Positions 58,023 through 64,000 of a stretch of DNA of 64,000 bases are shown one piece after another (position 1 is the stretch's first letter; each line of letters starts with the position of its first letter). The notes beneath the pieces were generated by a model. That model was given only the letters and a program-made list of their open reading frames with translations. It made no database searches and was not told the origin of the DNA. Where the stretch lies: NCBI GenBank assembly GCA_013176395.1, contig JABMLP010000026.1:434001-498000 (forward strand), given 5' to 3'. Both the position numbers and the translations under genes were made by a program. This DNA comes from Venturia oleaginea (Eukaryota > Ascomycota > Dothideomycetes > Venturiales > Venturiaceae).

Positions 58023-58912
58023 GGTGACTGCTAAAAAGGTTGATGACTGTGGTTATGGGAGACGAAACGAATTGATCTCGATAGCGAGACTGTAAGCAGA
58101 GAGTTGCAAATCGAAATCATGATCTTTGGAAGGAAACTCAACACCTTATATCCTCTCACCTATCAACAAGCGGGCCTCAATCCACCATCATAAGACCACA
58201 ACAGCGGCCTCCCTCAGGCAAAGCCTCAAGCTCATTGGCACAAAGGTAATCTGTATGATTACTTGCGTAACTGAACGACACGCACAGCCTTCCAAGCCCT
58301 GGATATAGATAACAAGAATCAGTTCGTTCCCAGTTCACCCCGCCATGTGAACTGAATGATGGTGTAGTGAAGACGTCCAGCTTAGAGGCTGAGCCTGAGT
58401 GACCGGTTCGTCTCCCCGCGCGTGACGTAGGTCTCAGATATGTTATCTTGTACTGGAAACTACCACGACTGCGGGCGGAATTTGAAGACCGACCGACCCG
58501 CTAATTACACACATGAAGGCAGAAGGGTCACCTTATTAGTAAGAAGGCAGGCTTAAAATATTGTGATTCACACACCATGATATGCAACTATCTCCACGCT
58601 GCAAAGCCATACACCCAAAGGAATATTTATCCTCTATCAACCCCCGCTAATTGCGTTATGGACAATAGACCAAGTCCTATACACAACATGCATTCAACGA
58701 AAAATGAAAACGGATACACATTCAGCACAAAGGAAACAGACAAAAGGAAAAAGTTCCTTATGCACATCACACAAGATTACAATAGTTCTCCATGGCCATG
58801 CCGCGAGCAGGTATAAAAACGACGCCACCCAGGAACCATGTGATACAAAGCAAAGAAGGCGCTAACAGCATATGAAAGATTCGTTTTTGTTTTCCAAGCC
58901 AAAACCTGAGGC
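58023..58912. other. Intergenic, no gene seen
   Basis: Promoter side of the HeLo-like gene and 3' region of the TRP-like gene. A/T-rich near 58500-58760. Confidence 0.45.
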
Positions 58913-61208
58913 CTAATATCCTGCACTTCGATACCTGCTGTCTACTTCTGGTAGCAGCGGTTGGCGCATTGTCGTGTTGGAGGCCATAGGCCGTAGTTGG
59001 TGGTCATCGACAAGAAGGTTGTCTCTCGATTCTGCTGTGCGGTGGTAACCGTGATAGGTGGTGTCCTCATCAATGTAAGGAGCGTACGCACCATCCTTCT
59101 TCTCTCTTGGAGGAGAGATTGGATGGGCTTGGACCATTGGATCCGGCTTCTTGCGGTCACTTGGGTTGAGGAGAAGCGAGTTGCGTGCGTCCAAGGGGGT
59201 GAGGGTGTCCAAGTCGCGGTTGAGTTTTTCTGGAAATTGTTAAAGGAATCTTCATCAAAAGAAGGAGAAGGGAACTTACCAGCCTCTTTGCGGGCCTTGC
59301 GGTGAGGGTTCATTCGGCAGCAGGCAATCAAGGCGTTAACTGCAATGAGAATTGCCAATACCGCAGTGAGGACTGATTGCATAACAATCAAGACGACGCC
59401 CGTGACGGTCTTGGGTGTCTGCGAGATGCCAAGCTGTTCGACAAAGACGAGGATGCACAGAACAGAGAGCACTCTGACCACCTGAATGGTAATGTTGATC
59501 CAGTTGCCGGACTTCAGGGTGTATGGACGAGCCCATAGCAGTAGGATGAGCATAATGGCTTCGATGGACAGTTGTCCCACTGTTTGCACCATCCCATGGC
59601 CATCTCCCCCAGCAATAACGCAGCCCTTGGCGAACATGTAGATGATTGCAGGGACGAACATCCACCAGTAACCCTTCTTGAAACTTTCGTAGAAGATGCT
59701 GTACTTGATCCAGGTGTCCTTGTTCTCATACAAGGCGGAAGTGTCACCGTCCAGCTTCTTGTATTCACGCGCAAGAGTGAATATTCTCCATGCGAAGAAC
59801 AGCAGCACAAAGGTAAAGATCAACAGAGTTCCACCAGCAAGTGCTTTTGCAGCCCAGGAATCGCCTCTGGTGAATTGATATACACAGTAGAGGACCCAGA
59901 CACCGTACAGGACGAGGATCAAGTTGGTGATAGTCTTAGCCATGATCCACCAGTATCGCTTGCGAAAACTCGTGAGCCTCTTAGGGAAAGAACCGAACAA
60001 CGCCCATGTTTCGAGGATGACCTTGCAGAGAAGAATACCGACAATGATCGATGCCAAAACGATAGCGAAGATGAGAAGGACAGTCATAAAGGTATTCGTT
60101 TGTGGGATAGTAAGTTGCTCGACGTAGCCCTGGATTCCATGAACTGTCTTCATCAATTTGCTGTCCTCGGTTGTTGTGTTGGTTGCAGCTCCACTGCCTA
60201 TGATGGCAGTGTCGTTTGCTGTGGCTGAGATCTGTCTGCGAATGTAATGTGTCCAAACTTCCAACTCGCGCTTCGAGAGCGTTGAGGTGCTGGAAGTCGT
60301 ATCTTCAGTATATACGAGAGTGGTGTTTCTCAGCACTTTTACTGAGTTCGCCGTCAGATTTCCACCGGTGAGTTTTCGAAAGTTGTCGATGGAAGTCTCC
60401 AGTCCGTCCCAGGCAACCAAACCTCCACTGAAACCGAAATTCTTTGTAAAACTGCGGTAAACCGATGGGTATTGAACGCTGAGCATACCGTTCATGGCCA
60501 TGGATTGGAACCATCCCATGACCTCGGTGAACGTTGGACTCGGCGCTGCATTTCCTGCTGCTCCAGATCCAACACCTGCCAGAGATCCTAGACCAGACAC
60601 AAGGAGAGCAGCCCCGGCAATGCCAGCGGCCACGATCGGGACTGCCTTGGTGGACATGGTTTTTCCGTTGCCAACTACAGACTGTATACACGCGACTTCT
60701 TTTCCTGTATCCTCGTTCGTGAGCTCGAGTTTCGCAGTGCCGTCGAGGTCGGGGACTGAGAAGGCGATGGCGGGAATTTGGTTGGCGAATGTAGTGGGAA
60801 TATCCTGGGTGCCAGAAGCCTGGAAAGTACCTTGCGGCACTGTGACACTATTAGCCAAAGAAAGTAATGATTGTTTTAGATACGCGTACCTGGACAGAGC
60901 TGTTCTACTTTTGTCGCTGGAGCACATGGATCGAAGCTCTTCTGGTAAACTTGCTTTCCATAAGCCGAAACAATTAACGAGGCCATGACTTTCTGTGACT
61001 TGGTGCTCGTTCCTCCAACGTCGAAGACGACCTTCTGAGTCGCCCTATTGTACTGAATATTCATTTTGTTGACTTTGATCTCCGACTCGGTGCCGCAAGT
61101 ACTAAAGCCGCTGGTTTCGAGGACATCTGTACCGAATACTCCAGCCGGCAGAGCACCCAGTAGCAGAAGAGCTGAGACGATGGGCGATGACCGCCATCTG
61201 ACCTTCAT
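58913..61208 (-). CDS. TRP-like / flavin-carrier (FLC) family membrane protein
   Basis: Polytopic membrane protein of the fungal TRP/FLC family, linked in yeasts to ER flavin transport, calcium homeostasis and cell-wall integrity. Three exons (61208-60890, 60839-59280, 59229-58913) give 731 aa. ATG at 61208 opens a signal peptide (SALLLLGALPAGVFG). Residues 20-190 form the ML-like lumenal domain with paired Cys (FSTCGTE, FDPCAPAT, EQLCP, VACIQS). A Gly/Ala-rich segment and a loop follow, then about nine hydrophobic helices between about residues 290 and 630, including FMTVLLIFAIVLASIIVGIL and VVLIVMQSVLTAVLAILIAV. The cytosolic tail is charged and contains PISPPREKK. The first intron's acceptor is the CACAG at 60840, which restores LCPVPQGTF. 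Confidence 0.88.
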
Positions 61209-62639
61209 GTTGGATGTGGATGTATGTAGCTTCACGGTCGAAGCCGTCTTTGCTGTCGAGGAGATCCGATAAGATCTTGAATCCCTTCGCGGATCGAAGT
61301 GTCGTGCAGGGAATGATGTGTCTGAAATGGTGAAGGAAATGAAGATCGATTAAAGGTGGGTGGACAGAGTAGGATCAACCTGTTTCTTGTCGCGGTGAAG
61401 ATATGCGTAAAAAGGCAAATAAAGGGGGTAAAGCAATGATAAACAGTGTTTCAGAGGGTCAGGGAGGGCGGGTTTAACGAGAGAAATCTCAAGGCCAGAC
61501 AAGCGAAGGTGCAAACGTTTGTTGAAGGAGAGCAAGACGAAAGGACAGCACAAGATGATTGTTGACGATGGCAGATGAGTAAGGTCGACTCGAGGAGTCG
61601 AGAGAATCTCTGGTGGCTTGTTTCACGCCCTGGTTGGGCGGACCAACGGCGGCCAGGGGACAGCGTCTAGACGGAAAAGGCAAAGTGGGCTGGCGTGGCT
61701 GGTAGGGGAGTGAAGCGACGGTGTGAAGAACGAGCCGGAATGCAACTTACAAGACTTTTGTCCAGCTCAGAGCTGAGATGCAGTTGGCCTCGATGCGCAA
61801 GCAATAATTGTCCAGCTCCCGAGCCAAGCTATCGCCTGGCTTGTCTGTACGATCTCCCAGCTAATCAGCCATCTCCTGGCGTCACTCGCTGGGAATGCAC
61901 TGTGGCTAGCTCAGGCTGCGCCTCTTCCCGTCGCCCTCGATATTGAAGTCGTATCGAATCCATGTCGACCATCAGAGGTTTACGATTGCTATGACGCTGG
62001 CGGATGATTTCATATGGAACGACTCGAGTATCTTCATACCAGCGGTTTGAGTTATAATAGCTGACACACGGTAGCAAAGGGGTAATGACCGGCACCGTTG
62101 AAGCGAGCGAGATGGCGGGTTGTGTGTGGAGATGGATGGCTGAAGAGTTTGGCACCCAAGGCGGCGCGCCGGGAGTCCCCGTATAAAGTGGCAGTGCAAC
62201 GTTCAAAGACAGGGATGTAGCTGTCAGTCTATTCCAGGCGTATATTACTCGGAATTATTGCTGACTAGTCATGTACTGCGCTTGCGTCAATAGTACGACA
62301 TTCATCCAATCAACGAATGTCTACTGTGAGCAGACGAAATGCCTGAATCAATGCTGATAAATTTCTGGCAATTCTCGAAATGAAATGTGTCAGAAATTTG
62401 TCAATATCCGTCACTAATTGACCGTGTCAAACAAATAATAGGATGTCGTTGAAGGGCAGAGAATGGAGCAGAGAATTGAGCAGAGAATTGAGTACCTCAC
62501 GGTGCCTGCTAGAGACGGGTTCTCTTTGATAAACAATCCCAAGTGAACGAGGGAGATCAATCGTCTGCCTCCGTACGTTGTTTCGCCGGATCCTGTCAAC
62601 CAACTAAACAACCACTCACCACATTCAAAACCTCATTGG
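61209..62639. other. Intergenic, 1.4 kb, with a palindromic element
   Basis: Promoter side of the TRP-like gene; no gene seen. The element described at 62346-62412 lies inside. A short repeat (GAGCAGAGAATT, about 62465-62495) is also present. Confidence 0.45.
62346..62412. repeat. Palindromic dispersed element, best-preserved arms
   Basis: TGATAAATTTCTGGCA and TGTCAGAAATTTGTCAATATC are inverted copies of each other around a loop of about 20 bp. The same words occur at 54.1, 51.8, 42.8, 7.8 and, in part, 3.8 kb. Confidence 0.75.
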
Positions 62640-64000
62640 CTAGGCACCATCCAACCATCCTTTACATTCCTCCAACAACTCGTCTACAGCTCGGTAAACC
62701 CCCTTCGACTCCACCTCCTCCACCATTCCATCCAACTGCCTCTTCACAAGACTATCCGGATGCCATCGAATCCTCTCAATCTTCATCTGCTTCTGCAGCG
62801 CTCTCACCCTTTCCATCTCCGCCTGCGGATCTATCTCGATTTTTGGCGTTCCGGCAGAATTCAAAATCGTGTTTGGCTGTAAGTCGAAAGCTAAGAGGAA
62901 GAAGAGTGTGCTGTTGAGCTCAATGGTCTGGTCTTCGGAGAGGGGCACGTCGATGCTAATCTCTGGTTGATTGAGAAGAAGTGCCGATGTGAGGTCTGTT
63001 GATGGATAGGGAATTGAAGAGGCGGTGGCGGGGATGGTCTTCCATTTTCCGATGTAAGCATTGTATGCTTTCTTTATCTCGTTGAATTTTTGCTCCGAAT
63101 ATCGTGGCTGCTCACGAGAGCTAGGAACGTCCTCGGTCCAGGTTTGTTGGGCTTCCTCGAAGTCGCCATAATTGTATCGTGGTGGTGACTGAAAGTATGA
63201 CTGATAAGCTGATTGCGCGAACGCTTCAGGCTCGTCGTCGCTTTCCCATTCCACAAAGCTTCGTTCGTCATCGCAATCCTCGTCGTCATCGTAGTTGAGA
63301 GCATCAAGTCCTCCATCCATTCCCCAATAGCTGTCATGAGGTGGATAACCACATCCTCCTAACCAGGAGTCGTGGTAGTCCTCATCATCTTCCCCATTCG
63401 CTACCACCTCTTCATTCGGAGGACTGTGTGGAAAACCATAGTAGTCACCGCCATTCCTCCGTTGCTGGAGCCGTCTCCTTTCTTCCTCTATCTCCCTGTC
63501 CAATTGCTCCAATTCATACCTCACTTTGGCCTCATGAGTGGCCCGGTCCCTTTCCAACGCCTGCCTATCCTTTCTTATCTGCTCCTGTGCCTGTCTAATC
63601 CTAGACCATTCCTGCTCTATACCATCTCTCGATGCGGGCGAGGAAGATGGCGACGGTAGCGCTGCTCCACGATCTGACACAGCCTTTGTGTCATAGTCTT
63701 TCCTTTCAGGATGTCGACACACAGACCTCTTAGGAAAAGACCGTCTACGCCACTGTTTCTGCCATCTCGAACTATCCACTCCATGGACAGGTGTGTTCCA
63801 ATGCTGATACGGCGGTGGATGCTCCACATTTCTTCTACCCCCTATACTTTCATTAGGTGATAACATCTTCAATTCCGAAGGAGTTACAACTTACTAGACT
63901 CAAAAAATCGATCAACAGAATGCCTCCGCGACTTCCGAGGTGGAGAACAAGTCGACCTCTCTCTCTTCGGGAACGGCCATTCAAAATTCGTACTTGTCCC
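62640..64000 (-). CDS. Large charged hypothetical protein, 5' end beyond the window
   Basis: Two exons are visible: 63846-62640 and a preceding one from 63895 to the window edge, joined by a 48-bp intron with a CTAAT branch. The upstream exon stays open to base 64000 (KRERSTCSPPRKSRRHSVDRF), so the start is missing. The visible part has an Arg/Glu-rich coiled coil (EWSRIRQAQEQIRKDRQALE, continuing through ELEQLDREIEEERRR), an acidic stretch (NYDDDEDCDDERSF), and a C-terminal segment KIERIRWHPDSLVKRQLDGM. That last pattern (R-x-R-W-H-P-D) is found in fungal proteins with an NF-kappa-B-inhibitor-like or J-protein-like helical end; it is not a canonical J domain. Function unknown. Confidence 0.78.

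Noticed and set aside
1..64000. tRNA genes
   Set aside because: Candidate GTTCGAA/TTCGAATC words were checked by eye (for example near 7690 and 21345) and none sits in a cloverleaf context. A covariance-model scan would be decisive.

Overview
The window is nuclear DNA of a filamentous ascomycete (Pezizomycotina). Genes carry short introns (mostly 45-115 bp) with GT...CTAA(C/T)...AG signals and sit far apart on both strands. Products are typical of moulds: a Zn2Cys6 regulator, a fungal delta-8 sphingolipid desaturase, an Ayg1/Yg1-type melanin hydrolase, a TRP/FLC membrane protein and a HeLo-like/STAND N-terminal domain protein. A leotiomycete-like fungus is my impression from protein character only. 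No tRNA, rRNA or CRISPR was recognised.

Layout. 1-5.5 kb: a diverged direct repeat at the left edge, the mitochondrial Fe-S scaffold ISU1 (minus strand) and two unknown proteins. 5.5-12.9 kb: a decayed island with a heavily frameshifted full-size ABCG transporter relic, a 787-bp deletion derivative of a pogo/Fot-like DNA transposon inserted in an 81-bp tandem repeat, and further coding debris. 13-15 kb: an AT-hook plus Zn2Cys6 transcription factor (minus). 15-20.7 kb: gene-poor, with one small two-exon conserved gene. 20.8-24.6 kb: argininosuccinate synthase (plus) converging on the desaturase (minus). 24.7-26.6 kb: a near-complete Fot-like transposon whose transposase has one frameshift. 26.7-41.9 kb: conserved genes, namely a small possibly secreted protein, phosphoglucomutase/phosphopentomutase, a tandem-CCCH protein, a secreted histidine phosphatase, an NAD(P)+ aldehyde dehydrogenase of the succinate-semialdehyde type, an Ayg1-like hydrolase and an unknown nuclear-looking protein. 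42-50.9 kb: sparse, with an 8-cysteine secreted protein, the BLOC-1 subunit KXD1, a small unknown gene and a nested 354/136-bp tandem repeat. 51-54 kb: SEC18/NSF. 54.2-56.7 kb: an unresolved gene and two astacin-like metalloprotease relics. 57-64 kb: a HeLo-like domain protein, a TRP/FLC family membrane protein and a large charged protein cut off by the right edge.

The live genes are housekeeping and membrane-trafficking or metabolic functions, with no biosynthetic cluster: no polyketide synthase accompanies the Ayg1-like hydrolase. The main structural theme is repeat activity: two related pogo/Fot elements, a short palindromic element present in several copies (one pair forming most of an oversized SEC18 intron), tandem repeats and relic genes. 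I did not find a clearly new multi-gene system. The best leads are the SEC18 intron, the 8-cysteine secreted protein, the transposon pair and the double astacin relic. Exon boundaries were read by eye from splice signals and reading frame.
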